From Chitinophagaceae bacterium (lineage in GTDB: Bacteria > Bacteroidota > Bacteroidia > Chitinophagales > Chitinophagaceae): a stretch of 58,878 nt of DNA. A program made the position numbers and the translations under genes. This document shows, in pieces, positions 44,792 through 52,392 of this stretch (position 1 is the stretch's first letter; every line of letters starts with the position of its first letter). The stretch lies in contig JAHEZD010000005.1 of NCBI GenBank assembly GCA_023251255.1, forward strand, positions 1 to 58,878. Reading direction: 5' to 3'. The notes under the pieces are model-generated. The model saw nothing but the letters and a program-made list of their open reading frames with translations. It was not told the origin of the DNA and made no database searches.

Positions 44792-45262
44792 ATGAAACAT
44801 TTCATTGCTACAGGTTTATTGTTGTTAGCTTTTACAAACAGTTTTTCACAAACAGATGCAACCGCTTTACGTCAGCAGCAGTTCAACATTTCCAAGAAGC
44901 AGGTGGCCATTGGTGGCTACGATGCAGTGGCCTATTTTATTGAGGGCAAAGCGAAAGAAGGCAAGCCAGATTTTACTGTATACCACCAAGGTATCACCTA
45001 TTACTTCTCAAGTGCTGCTAACAAAGAGGCATTCAAAGCAAACCCCTTCAAGTATGAACCTCAATATGGCGGTTGGTGTGCCTATGCCATGGGCAATAAT
45101 GGAAGTAAAGTAGAGGTGGACCCTGAAACCTTCAAGGTCACCAACGGCAAGCTTTACCTGTTCTACAATAAGTATTTCACCAATACCCTAAAAAGCTGGA
45201 ACAAGAACGAGGCAGGCTTGATGAAAAATGCCGATGCCAACTGGATGAAATTTTTCCACTGA
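44792..45262 (+). CDS. Secreted YHS-domain protein, copy 1
   Basis: 156 residues. Seen: signal peptide ending TNSFSQ; YHS core with GGYDAVAYFIEGKAKEGKPD, GITYYFSSAANKEAFKANPFKYEPQYGGWCAYAMG (its Cys kept) and a C-terminal extension ending NADANWMKFFH. Known: YHS domains are small metal-associated modules found in copper ATPases, metal-handling and monooxygenase-linked proteins. Inferred: periplasmic metal or cofactor binding. The same fold is encoded again at the end of the operon (47982), sharing the KADANW-type ending. 21 bp after the barrel gene. Confidence 0.85.
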   Translation: MKHFIATGLLLLAFTNSFSQTDATALRQQQFNISKKQVAIGGYDAVAYFIEGKAKEGKPDFTVYHQGITYYFSSAANKEAFKANPFKYEPQYGGWCAYAMGNNGSKVEVDPETFKVTNGKLYLFYNKYFTNTLKSWNKNEAGLMKNADANWMKFFH

Positions 45263-45301
45263 TTTTTTAAACAATTCATCACCCTTTTAAAGAACGTTAT
45301 T

Positions 45302-45697
45302 TTGAAAACACAAACAATTATCATTGGAGCCTGTAGAATCCTAGCAGCCGCTATCATGCTCCAGACACTGTACTTCAAGTTCTCGGGTTCAGCAGAATCC
45401 GTTTACATATTCTCCCAAGTGGGAATAGAGCCTTGGGGAAGGATTGGCACAGGCATAGCTGAACTTATAGCCAGTGTTTTAATACTCATTCCACGCACAT
45501 CCGTTTTTGGTGCAGTAATGGCCATTGGTATAATGCTCGGTGCCATCGCTACCCATATATTCATTTTGGGTATTGAGGTAATGGGCGATGCTGGTCAACT
45601 GTTCTTCTATGCACTAACTGTTCTTCTTTGCTCCATCTACCTTTTCTGGGTGCAGAAGCAGCAATTATTCAACCTGTTAAAACCTAAAAGACCATGA
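45302..45697 (+). CDS. DoxX-like integral membrane protein
   Basis: 131 residues from a TTG start (no ATG lies before the first helix). Seen: four hydrophobic segments (IIIGACRILAAAIMLQTLYF; GTGIAELIASVLILIP; GAVMAIGIMLGAIATHIFIL; QLFFYALTVLLCSIYLFWV) with the FKFSG and ELIAS motifs of DoxX-family proteins. Known: DoxX proteins are four-helix membrane proteins linked to redox and thiol stress in several bacteria. Inferred: inner-membrane partner of the periplasmic DM13 and YHS proteins. The end overlaps the next start by 4 bases. Confidence 0.8.
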   Translation: MKTQTIIIGACRILAAAIMLQTLYFKFSGSAESVYIFSQVGIEPWGRIGTGIAELIASVLILIPRTSVFGAVMAIGIMLGAIATHIFILGIEVMGDAGQLFFYALTVLLCSIYLFWVQKQQLFNLLKPKRP

Positions 45698-46155
45698 TTG
45701 CTTTTATCACCAATAACCTACTTGCTTTTTTGCAGGAAGTGGATGACAATGATTACAGCAGGATGGACGGAATGCTAAGTGGTTCAAGCATCGGCCAGCA
45801 TATCAGGCATTCCATAGAAATGTACCAATGCTTGATGGGTGGCTATCACACTGCTAAGATCAATTACAGTAACCGCAAGCGCGACGTGCTGCTGGAAACC
45901 TCTTCCATGTATGCGGTGCAGTGCCTACGGGAAATCGCAAGTAACATGCCCATTGACGACAAAGCAATCCTTGTAGAAGAGGGCGGTGAAAAAATCATGT
46001 CAAGTTTCAAACGTGAACAGCTCTACTGCAACGAACATTTGATACACCATCTGGCATTGATAAAAATGACGGCACTGCAGATGGGTTATACTTTACCAGA
46101 AACATTTGGCGTGGCCCCATCAACCATAAAATACAAGCAGCAATGTGCACAGTAA
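45694..46155 (+). CDS. DinB-like four-helix metal-binding protein
   Basis: 153 residues, no signal peptide. Seen: SSIGQHIRHSIEMYQCL near the start and CNEHLIHHLALIKM near the end, giving the His triad (helix 2 and helix 4) usual for divalent-metal binding in DinB-fold enzymes. Known: many DinB-fold proteins are thiol-dependent transferases using bacillithiol or similar. Inferred: cytoplasmic metal-dependent enzyme; substrate unknown. Overlaps the previous gene by 4 bases and the next by 13, so it is firmly part of the operon. Confidence 0.78.
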   Translation: MIAFITNNLLAFLQEVDDNDYSRMDGMLSGSSIGQHIRHSIEMYQCLMGGYHTAKINYSNRKRDVLLETSSMYAVQCLREIASNMPIDDKAILVEEGGEKIMSSFKREQLYCNEHLIHHLALIKMTALQMGYTLPETFGVAPSTIKYKQQCAQ

Positions 46156-46883
46156 GTTTTGTTCCTACAAGTAAAGGAACAATCATCACTTCCAATCGTG
46201 ATGAAAACATCATAAGGCAGGCAGCTTTGCCACCTCAACATTTCATGCATGAAAATCATGAAATGTTCTGCCCTGTAGACGGCAGGGCAAAGGGTACTTG
46301 GTTTATAGTGAGGAATGACAAAAGCGTTGGCGTTCTCCTGAACGGAGCTTTTGTTGCCCATGAACCTAAAGGGAATTACAGCATGAGCCGTGGAAGGGTT
46401 TTACCTGACATTTTCAAGCATAACAATCCGTTGAAAGCCTTAAGGCAATTCGATTTGGGCAATGTCGAGAACTTTACTTTGCTTATGTTCCATCAAGGTT
46501 GTTTGCATGAATGCAAATGGGATGGTGAAAAACTTTTTATTATACAGCTTGACAATAACCTGCCACATATCTACAGCTCAGTAACCTTGTACACCACAGA
46601 AATGATACGTATAAGGGAACAATGGTTCGATAAATGGCTCGATGCCAATCCATTGCCTACACAAGCGGATACAATCCACTTCCATGAAACGGGTGGCAGT
46701 GGGAACAACCTTTTTGGTCTGCAAATGAACAGGAACAACCACATGCAAACAGTCAGCATCACATCGGTAATGCTGGAAGAAAACAGTGCTTGCCTCTTCT
46801 ACAGGGACTGTGCTAACAAGCAAACCGTACAATCGCATCTTGATTTTATAAAGCAAACAATACCAGCCTGCCATGAAGCATAA
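46143..46883 (+). CDS. NRDE/TANGO2-family protein
   Basis: 246 residues. Seen: start MCTVSFVP with Cys2, then TSNRDEN, the NRDE motif naming the family, and GRAKGTWFIVRNDKSVGVLLNGA as in TANGO2 proteins. Known: Cys2 and the fold resemble N-terminal-nucleophile hydrolases; eukaryotic TANGO2/HRG-9 relatives have been linked to heme trafficking and lipid metabolism. Inferred: cytoplasmic hydrolase- or chaperone-like role in the operon. It overlaps the DinB gene by 13 bases and the ATP-grasp gene by 11, implying coupled translation. Confidence 0.85.
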   Translation: MCTVSFVPTSKGTIITSNRDENIIRQAALPPQHFMHENHEMFCPVDGRAKGTWFIVRNDKSVGVLLNGAFVAHEPKGNYSMSRGRVLPDIFKHNNPLKALRQFDLGNVENFTLLMFHQGCLHECKWDGEKLFIIQLDNNLPHIYSSVTLYTTEMIRIREQWFDKWLDANPLPTQADTIHFHETGGSGNNLFGLQMNRNNHMQTVSITSVMLEENSACLFYRDCANKQTVQSHLDFIKQTIPACHEA

Positions 46884-47925
46884 GCTACTTTATCAGCCAT
46901 TCCTTATCCGTTTGCTCCATTGGGAATATTGGCCGTTCCACTTGGTGTATGCATTGATCTATCCGGTCTTTATCTGGTATTGTATCAGGGCAAGGAGTTT
47001 TTTCTTCTATTCAGCCGCCAATCCCACCATTGAAAATGGCGGCTTCCTGATGGAATCAAAAAAGAGGATACACGACCTGATCCCTCAGGCATACCAGCCA
47101 TTCACACTGTACTATGAAGCAGGAACAGGTGCTGGAAGGATCCTGCACGACATGCAGCAGCACCAACTGGCCTATCCACTGATCATCAAGCCAGACATAG
47201 GGGCCAAGGGACGTGGTGTAAAAAAGGTAAATACGTATGGTGAACTGCAGCAGGCCGTGGAGCAGTTTCCCTTTGCATTCATTGTGCAACCCTTTGTACC
47301 CTACGAAAAGGAAATGGGCCTGTTCTATATGCGTTATCCCAACCAAGCAAAAGGAACCATTACAGGTATAGTGGAAAAGGAATTCGTGAAAGTGAAGGGC
47401 AATGGCAGGAGCACCATCAAGGAACTGTTGTTAAGCAACAAACGTTATGTACTCCAGATGGAAGCATTGCAGCAGTTGTGTGCGGAGAGGATGGGCTCTG
47501 TGCTGGAACAAGGCGAGGAGATAGTACTGCTGCCATTTGGCAACCATGCAAGGGGCGCTTTGTTCACGGATGCGTCGCACTGGGCCAATCGGGAACTGAC
47601 GGCAAGCATGGACAAAGTTTGCCAGCAGATTAAAGGGTTCCATTACGGCAGGATGGACATCAAATATGAAAACCTTGAGCTGCTAAGGCAGGGAAAGAAC
47701 TTCAGCATCATAGAACTGAACGGTGCAGGCAGCGAGCCCACGCATATTTATGACCCCCGGCATTCCATCTTCTTCGCCTGGAAGGAAATCATCAGGCACT
47801 GGAAAATGCTCTATGAAATTTCTGTGCTGAACAAAAAGCAGGGCAACCGTTTCATGTCCTTTAGGTCGGGCAGGCAAATGTTCAGGGCCAATGCCCATTA
47901 TGAAAGGCAGTTGAACCTGCTTTGA
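46873..47925 (+). CDS. ATP-grasp ligase with N-terminal hydrophobic segment
   Basis: 350 residues. Seen: hydrophobic stretch near the start (WPFHLVYALIYPVFIWYCI); ATP-binding core (YPLIIKPDIGAKGRGVKKV, FIVQPFVPYEKEMGLFYMR); C-terminal metal-binding part (YGRMDIKYENLEL ... FSIIELNGAGSEPTHIYDP), in which Asp, Glu and Asn coordinate Mg-ATP. It resembles D-Ala-D-Ala ligase-type ATP-grasp enzymes. Known: such enzymes join a carboxylate to an amine or thiol through an acyl-phosphate. Inferred: makes an amide-bonded product or modifies a partner at the membrane; substrate unknown. Its presence is the strongest hint that the operon makes something. Confidence 0.85.
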   Translation: MKHKLLYQPFLIRLLHWEYWPFHLVYALIYPVFIWYCIRARSFFFYSAANPTIENGGFLMESKKRIHDLIPQAYQPFTLYYEAGTGAGRILHDMQQHQLAYPLIIKPDIGAKGRGVKKVNTYGELQQAVEQFPFAFIVQPFVPYEKEMGLFYMRYPNQAKGTITGIVEKEFVKVKGNGRSTIKELLLSNKRYVLQMEALQQLCAERMGSVLEQGEEIVLLPFGNHARGALFTDASHWANRELTASMDKVCQQIKGFHYGRMDIKYENLELLRQGKNFSIIELNGAGSEPTHIYDPRHSIFFAWKEIIRHWKMLYEISVLNKKQGNRFMSFRSGRQMFRANAHYERQLNLL

Positions 47926-47981
47926 ACTGGGTCCAGTAAACGCACCCACCCATTATTTACAAACAATAGTAAACCAAGAAA

Positions 47982-48422
47982 ATGAAATATTTATTGATGC
48001 AGGTGATGGCCTTGGGCCTAACCTTAAGTGTACATGCACAGAAAGCTGCTGTGTTTACTGTAGAAGGTAAAGCAATCAAAGGCTATGACCCTGTTTCCTT
48101 TTTTACAGATGGCCTAGCCCAAAAGGGACTTGACAGCCTGCATTGTGAATGGAACCATGCAATATGGCTGTTTGCAACAGCGGAAAATAGGGATAGCTTC
48201 AAGAAAGCCCCTGAAAAGTATGCCCCGCAGTATGGCGGTTACTGTGCGTATGGCGCTGCCGATGGGCACAAGGCACCCACCGAAACTGACACATGGTCCA
48301 TTGTGGATGGGAAGCTTTACTTCAACTACAACAAAAAGGTGAGGCAGTACTGGGAAAAGGACAGGGGAAACCTCATCAAAAAAGCAGATGCCAATTGGCC
48401 AGCCATTAAGGACAGGGAATAA
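47982..48422 (+). CDS. Secreted YHS-domain protein, copy 2
   Basis: 146 residues. Seen: signal peptide ending SVHAQ; YHS core KGYDPVSFFTDGLAQKGLDS, EKYAPQYGGYCAYGAADGHK with its Cys; final KADANWPAIKDRE. It matches copy 1 (44792) in layout and ending, but the sequences have diverged, so this is not a recent duplication. Inferred: second periplasmic metal- or cofactor-binding subunit. It follows the ATP-grasp gene by 56 bp and is the last gene before a repeat and a terminator-like hairpin. Confidence 0.85.
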   Translation: MKYLLMQVMALGLTLSVHAQKAAVFTVEGKAIKGYDPVSFFTDGLAQKGLDSLHCEWNHAIWLFATAENRDSFKKAPEKYAPQYGGYCAYGAADGHKAPTETDTWSIVDGKLYFNYNKKVRQYWEKDRGNLIKKADANWPAIKDRE

Positions 48423-48478
48423 CAGCCATGGAACACCGACAAGTCCCTGCTATCCGTTGTTTGCGCCAGCTCTGTGCC

Positions 48479-48519
48479 TAGCTAACTACGGATGTTCAAT
48501 AAAAGCCAGTTTACAACTG
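48479..48519 (+). repeat. Dispersed intergenic repeat, family A copy 2
   Basis: About 41 bases sharing CTACGGATGTTCAAT and AGCCAGTTT with 36186-36218 and 50135-50177. Directly downstream of the YHS gene. Confidence 0.75.
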
Positions 48520-48635
48520 ATTAAACAAACTACTTCATAGTTGTGCCGTTCCCCGCCCTCGATCACAGCAGGGCATCCCCGCCTAACCTAATGAGTTTAA
48601 ACAGGATATTTACAATACCCACCTTGCCCAAAACA

Positions 48636-48663
48636 GAAGGGCCACCTTTTAAGGTGGCCCTTC
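48636..48663. terminator. Bidirectional terminator-like hairpin
   Basis: Twelve-base perfect arms (GAAGGGCCACCT / AGGTGGCCCTTC) around TTTA, between the eight-gene plus operon and the convergent PKD lipoprotein gene. T-rich tail only on the minus side (TGTTTTGG). Confidence 0.75.
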
Positions 48664-48733
48664 CACAATACTATACAATAAAGGAACTGGATTTCAATAC
48701 TCCATGCTCATTGGTACCTATACCATTAATCAC

Positions 48734-49144
48734 TTAGTTATCATGCGATACCGCTGCTGGCAATGGCGGATGTGAGCCGTCTGTGCCGGGGGCCATCTTC
48801 CCTGAGCAAAGTACAAGGTAAGTCTGGGTAAAGCTTGCAGTGTCGCCTGTTGCGCTTGTTACGGTAAGCGTTATCTTCTTCTCCGAACCGCAGGAAGGGA
48901 AGAAGAACGTGGTAGGGTTCTTCTCGGTGGAAATGTTCCCGTTGCCAAAATCCCATTTATAGCTAGCAGCATCCTTCGAATCGTTCCCGAAATCAAGGAT
49001 ATTGCCTTCCTTCACGATCAGCGCATCGCCTTCTGGGTTGGTCACCTTGAAGGATGCGGTCGGGATGATGGGCGTTGCTGTGTTTCCCTTCTTGCAGGCA
49101 TAGAGGGACATTGCTATGAGCAGCACACTTAAAATTCGTTTCAT
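48734..49144 (-). CDS. PKD-domain lipoprotein
   Basis: 136 residues from ATG 49144, where a lipoprotein signal begins (MKRILSVLLIAMSLYACKK). Seen: PTASFKVTNPEGDALIVKEG and SYKWDFGNGNISTEKNPTTFFF with the PKD core WDFGNG, then KKITLTVTSATGDTAS. Known: PKD domains are Ig-like beta-sandwiches in surface proteins, often near glycan-acting parts. It is a single small domain with no catalytic part; the end (GTDGSHPPLPAAVSHDN) is a low-complexity tail. Inferred: small surface or periplasmic binding lipoprotein; monocistronic. Confidence 0.8.
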   Translation of the reverse strand: MKRILSVLLIAMSLYACKKGNTATPIIPTASFKVTNPEGDALIVKEGNILDFGNDSKDAASYKWDFGNGNISTEKNPTTFFFPSCGSEKKITLTVTSATGDTASFTQTYLVLCSGKMAPGTDGSHPPLPAAVSHDN

Positions 49145-49379
49145 GAAATCGTTTTGAAAAACCAAGGTAGAAATTTTTTAAACATGGTTGCAAGTAATCG
49201 GTGAATGAGTGCGCCATCAGGGAAATTGCGTATATTCGGACTCTAACGGAACCTAAAGGGAAAAGAAGCCATGATTCATATTATGGCTTTTTTATTGTGG
49301 CCGGGCTGTCATCAGTACTGTACCGTTGCACTACCCGATAGGTCCTACCTGTAGCATTTGTAACCCCATCACCTGAAGC
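49145..49379. other. Short gap with hairpin and T-run
   Basis: Holds the promoter region of the PKD gene and, at about 49267-49292, a hairpin (AAGCCAT ... ATGGCTT) followed by TTTTTTA on the plus strand. No plus-strand gene ends just before it, so it may close a small untranslated transcript or be fortuitous. Confidence 0.4.
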
Positions 49380-49526
49380 ATGAAAAAGTCCCCCCTCTCA
49401 AAATTGATGGGTGCAGGGAACGAATTTGAGATTGCGGTAGCAATCGCCCTCGTCCTTGCACTCTGTGCAATTGTTCCTTGTGCCGTACTGCTCTGGAAGT
49501 TGTGCAGGCACTTTGTGGCACGATAA
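49380..49526 (+). CDS. Possible 48-residue membrane protein
   Basis: Seen: ATG at 49380, basic start (MKKSPLSKLMG), one hydrophobic helix (EIAVAIALVLALCAIVPCAV), basic end (LWKLCRHFVAR), then TAA. No relative is recognised. It lies before a second tiny ORF of similar design (49707), and the pair is bounded by hairpins at 49267-49292 and 49873-49900. The layout resembles small membrane peptides or toxins, but this is only a layout argument; the frame may be fortuitous. Confidence 0.4.
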   Translation: MKKSPLSKLMGAGNEFEIAVAIALVLALCAIVPCAVLLWKLCRHFVAR

Positions 49527-49706
49527 CGGAACGGTAACTGGCCCCTACATGGTGGCCGTTCCTGGGCAAGGAAGGCAGCAATCCATTTTGTTAATACCTT
49601 GCATATCCTATGCGTGGCACTTGCTTTGCCATGCATCGGGTGCGGCTGCGGGCATAGTGACCGTTCAGTAAAGGGCACGCTGTTCACGCTTGAAACCTCC
49701 AATACC

Positions 49707-49826
49707 ATGAAACCACCAGACAAAAAACGAATGGGCCTTCCCCGTACCGCCACTGTCTTCAGGATTGTCCTCTGGGCGGTACTCCTTGCGGAAATTGCCC
49801 TTGCTATCGCTGTCTGGTTAAAATGA
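49707..49826 (+). CDS. Possible 39-residue membrane protein
   Basis: Seen: ATG 49707, strongly basic start (MKPPDKKRMGLPRTATVFR), one hydrophobic helix (IVLWAVLLAEIALAIAVW), LK and TGA. The same frame is open upstream to 49599, but that part has no signal and the start at 49707 gives a positive-inside single-span protein. Followed by an 11-bp-stem hairpin at 49873-49900. No family recognised. Possibly paired with the ORF at 49380. Confidence 0.4.
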   Translation: MKPPDKKRMGLPRTATVFRIVLWAVLLAEIALAIAVWLK

Positions 49827-49872
49827 AAGCTGCTGGCCTCGCATGAACGGATGTGGAACATAAGCAACATTA

Positions 49873-49900
49873 GAAACGCCTCGTAGACACGAGGCGTTTC
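49873..49900 (+). terminator. Hairpin after the tiny ORF pair
   Basis: Eleven-base perfect arms (GAAACGCCTCG / CGAGGCGTTTC) with a 6-base loop, no T run after it. Confidence 0.55.
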
Positions 49901-50020
49901 ACACCTAAACCCTAAATCAATTAGGATAGGCATCAAAAATAGGGTATTTCAGTAGCGGTCCATTTTAAAAATGTAAGCTTGCTAAACCGAATTAGCATCA
50001 CGATAGAAGGCCGCCTTCGG

Positions 50021-50060
50021 CAAGCCATGCCTAACGGCAGATAAACTGCCATTGACACCC
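50021..50060 (+). repeat. Dispersed intergenic repeat, family D copy 1
   Basis: 40 bases beginning CAAGCCATGCCTAA and ending ACTGCCATTGACACCC, found again with a few mismatches at 56795-56834. No coding capacity. Confidence 0.75.
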
Positions 50061-50134
50061 AGCTCTCGTTAGTCTGTCGTGAAGATTAAACCGAAGCTGA
50101 TTTCTATCCGTAGATTCTGTGCAGCGGCCAAGTG

Positions 50135-50177
50135 CTAAGCTATCTACGGATGTTCAATGATAGCCAGTTTGCAACTG
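50135..50177 (+). repeat. Dispersed intergenic repeat, family A copy 3
   Basis: About 43 bases with CTACGGATGTTCAAT, GATAGCCAGTTTGCAACTGG; see 36186 and 48479. Part of an 880-bp gap (49827-50707) that otherwise holds only hairpins and repeats of families D, J and G (50384-50450 and 50516-50556). Confidence 0.75.
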
Positions 50178-50224
50178 GCTACAACCACCCACCTTATAAA
50201 ATAAAAATAGTCCAAGACAAAAAA

Positions 50225-50266
50225 GGGGTGAAGTTGCCATCATACAACTTCACCCCCTCTCTTTTT
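50225..50266 (+). terminator. Strong rho-independent-type terminator
   Basis: Twelve-base arms (GGGGTGAAGTTG / CAACTTCACCCC), 8-base loop, then CTCTCTTTTT on the plus strand. A second hairpin (CCCGCAGCAT at 50271-50280 / ATGCTGCGGG at 50303-50312) follows at once. No recognised gene ends just upstream, so an unseen small transcript may be closed here. Confidence 0.7.
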
Positions 50267-50660
50267 CCCTCCCGCAGCATCCCACCTTATGGGCACGGCA
50301 CAATGCTGCGGGGGAGAAAACTAAGCTGCTGGCGCCTGCAGCTTAAAGGATAGATACCTTGAATATTTTTGTTTCGCCTATAGTTACTGAGTTATGCAAA
50401 GAATCATGGGAATAAATGTCAGTTGAGGTACTCTACAGAAACCCGGTTTCAAAAGGGGTTCAACAAGCCCGCATGAACAGAACGGGCAGGCTGCCAATGA
50501 CAGATGGAATTCCGACTGGTGACTGCCTTCGACAGGCTCAGGCTGACATGGTTCTTCGTAAGTTTCTACTGTTAAAAAAGAGCTTGCCTGTTACAGAAAT
50601 TGATTTACTCAACCTAACATCAGTATGTAATTGCGTACACTTCGATTAGTTAAGTTAAAA

Positions 50661-50692
50661 AACAGGGCCACTGGCTGGCCAGTGGCCCTGTT
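50661..50692 (-). terminator. Terminator of the HTH three-gene operon
   Basis: Fifteen-base perfect arms (AACAGGGCCACTGGC / GCCAGTGGCCCTGTT) with a 2-base centre. On the minus strand it follows the stop of the 50708 gene by 15 bases and runs into a T tract (TTTTTTAACTTAA). Confidence 0.85.
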
Positions 50693-50707
50693 GCAAATCA
50701 GCCGGCC

Positions 50708-51130
50708 TTAGCCCTGCTGTTCCAGTTCGACCTTCCTGGCTTCAATGGCTGCAATCAATGCATCCACTTCGGTCAGGTCGTGTTCCACACGGGCCAGTTC
50801 CCACTCCTTGTCCAGCACGGCAATGGAGCCGTAAGCCGCTTTCTTGGTGGTAAGCACGTACAACTTGCTTTCCGCCTTGCGGAGCTGGTGCTTGTACAGT
50901 TCCTTTACAGAACCTTCTGGAGCACTGGCCACGGAGGCTGTTTTGGAGGCCACTTCGGCCTGTACCAAGGGCAGTTCCGCTTCCACATCCACAGCGGTTT
51001 GCTGGTAGCGGGTCTTGGTCAATTGCAGGTCTGCCTGCTTCAGCAACAGTGCTGATTTGTCATTGTTGGCCATACTTAGCATCGTATTGCAGTCGGCCAC
51101 GGTCTGCAATGAGCTTACTGAATAGATCAT
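50708..51130 (-). CDS. Hypothetical coiled-coil protein
   Basis: 140 residues, no signal peptide or membrane segment. Seen: almost wholly helical and rich in Ala, Glu, Lys and Leu (LLLKQADLQLTKTRYQQTAV, EAELPLVQAEVASKTASV, WELARVEHDLTEVDALIAAI), so probably a coiled coil or helical bundle. No family recognised. It follows the HTH gene by 17 bp and precedes a strong terminator, so it is the last gene of a three-gene operon. Inferred: structural or partner protein of the HTH and membrane proteins; function unknown. Confidence 0.7.
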   Translation of the reverse strand: MIYSVSSLQTVADCNTMLSMANNDKSALLLKQADLQLTKTRYQQTAVDVEAELPLVQAEVASKTASVASAPEGSVKELYKHQLRKAESKLYVLTTKKAAYGSIAVLDKEWELARVEHDLTEVDALIAAIEARKVELEQQG

Positions 51131-51147
51131 ACATGTCTATTTAGAGG

Positions 51148-51675
51148 TTAAGAAATATTGTTGTTGTACAGGGCAGCTTCCTGCTCCATCAGTTCCAGTG
51201 CGCGCAGCTTCAGCCACAGCAGTACCTGTTCGGTGGGCTGGCACTGCCTGCTGCGCTGCATGGCCCTGGATTCCAGCATGTTCAGCCACATGGTCCGCTG
51301 TTCGATCGGTTCCAGCTCCTTTTGCCGCAGTAGGGTTACCAGGGCCAGTGTCTTGATGGCTTGATCGTACTGCTGTTTCATTTCTACCAGCCGTTTCCGG
51401 TATTTCAGCACGGAGTGGCTTTGCTTAAGGGTAAACAGTTGCAGCAGGTCGGCCACGGGCTGCTGGTCCTTGTCCCGCAGTGCCGCTTCTATCGGTTCCA
51501 GTTCGGCATCGCTTTCCAGGCTATCCGTTAGTTTTGACCATTGGGGTACTGCTTTATAAGGAATGTCTCTCAGGCCCTTTTCCAGCATGGCCAACTGTAC
51601 CCTGTGCAGGCCCAGGTAGCCTGCCATTTCCTGTTGGGTAAAACCTATGTCTTTCCTGTTATCCTTGATGCTCAT
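51148..51675 (-). CDS. XRE-like helix-turn-helix protein with long helical tail
   Basis: 175 residues. Seen: N-terminal HTH (RKDIGFTQQEMAGYLGLHRVQLAMLEKGLRDIP), matching the XRE type in the order of Q, G, R and E; then a long Leu/Glu/Gln-rich helical region (VLKYRKRLVEMKQQYDQAIK ... EPIEQRTMWLNMLESRAMQ). Known: XRE proteins bind operator repeats as dimers and often repress their own operon. Inferred: autoregulator that could bind the three 21-bp repeats upstream of the operon (52330-52392). Overlaps the membrane protein gene by 17 bases. Confidence 0.75.
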   Translation of the reverse strand: MSIKDNRKDIGFTQQEMAGYLGLHRVQLAMLEKGLRDIPYKAVPQWSKLTDSLESDAELEPIEAALRDKDQQPVADLLQLFTLKQSHSVLKYRKRLVEMKQQYDQAIKTLALVTLLRQKELEPIEQRTMWLNMLESRAMQRSRQCQPTEQVLLWLKLRALELMEQEAALYNNNIS

Positions 51676-52270
51676 AACGCCTCCATTTTTTTGGGTTCAT
51701 GAATGGGTACCTGCCCATGGCCGGTAGATAAGTAGTCAATAAGCTGGTCAGGATCACGGCGGTTATAACCGCCACCAGTAACTGCATGGGCAGGTGCCGT
51801 AACCTCCAGCCAGTGGTGGGCCCGTTAATGGCCGATAGTCCCTTGGCCCTGAAATCCACTAGGGGCGGCTTGCCCCCCGGCGGGCTACCGGCCACCAAGA
51901 AGGCCAGGGCTATTTTCTCCATCGGGTTCAGCGCCGCCAGTTTCAGGTTATAGCTGCTGGCTGCCAGCGAATCCTGCAGGTTCAGTGTGGGCGAGCCCTT
52001 GAGTTTGAAAGCCATGATATGCTGGCCGTTAAACTGTATCACCCCCTTGATGTCTTCCAGCATATCGTCGCCATCGTTCAGCAGTTCCATATGGTAGATG
52101 CTCAACTGCACGGAATCCTTTTCAATGGGCTCCGATACATGGCTGCAATAGCTGAGGTGCTGCTTCTGGGATGTGCAGTAATCGATCAGCCAAGTGTTCA
52201 CTAGGGTAATGGCCCCCGTAACCAGGGCACTCAGTACAATGGGCCCCAGGTTTGCTTTTTGCGTTTTCAT
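51659..52270 (-). CDS. Hypothetical membrane protein of the HTH operon
   Basis: 203 residues. Seen: one hydrophobic segment near the start (LGPIVLSALVTGAITLVNTWLI), a soluble middle rich in beta strands (SVQLSIYHMELLNDGDDML, IKGVIQFNGQHIMAFKLKG), and a second segment near the end (LPMQLLVAVITAVILTSLLT). So the middle part, about 130 residues, probably faces one side of the membrane between two anchors. No family recognised. First gene of the operon; its end overlaps the HTH gene. Inferred: sensor or anchor partner of the HTH protein. Confidence 0.7.
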   Translation of the reverse strand: MKTQKANLGPIVLSALVTGAITLVNTWLIDYCTSQKQHLSYCSHVSEPIEKDSVQLSIYHMELLNDGDDMLEDIKGVIQFNGQHIMAFKLKGSPTLNLQDSLAASSYNLKLAALNPMEKIALAFLVAGSPPGGKPPLVDFRAKGLSAINGPTTGWRLRHLPMQLLVAVITAVILTSLLTTYLPAMGRYPFMNPKKWRRYEHQG

Positions 52271-52329
52271 ATACTTTGTTTTTGTTTACAACACAAAGGG
52301 CAGAAAAAAAGCAACAATGGATGGGTGCC

Positions 52330-52392
52330 ATTGTTTGAATGCGGGGTTTCATTGTTTGAATGCAGGGTTTCACTGTTTGAATGCGGATATTG
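52330..52392. repeat. Three tandem 21-bp repeats upstream of the HTH operon
   Basis: Units at 52330-52350, 52351-52371 and 52372-52392, each around TGTTTGAATGC; the first two differ by one base, the third diverges at its end. A 21-bp period equals two helical turns, so a protein would meet all units on the same DNA face. They lie 60 bases upstream of the first start of the operon at 52270. Confidence 0.8.

Noticed and set aside
49331-49936. Minus-strand frame of 201 codons over the tiny-ORF region
   Set aside because: It runs through the hairpin at 49873-49900, and its product shows no domain or sensible composition; the plus-strand small ORFs fit better.
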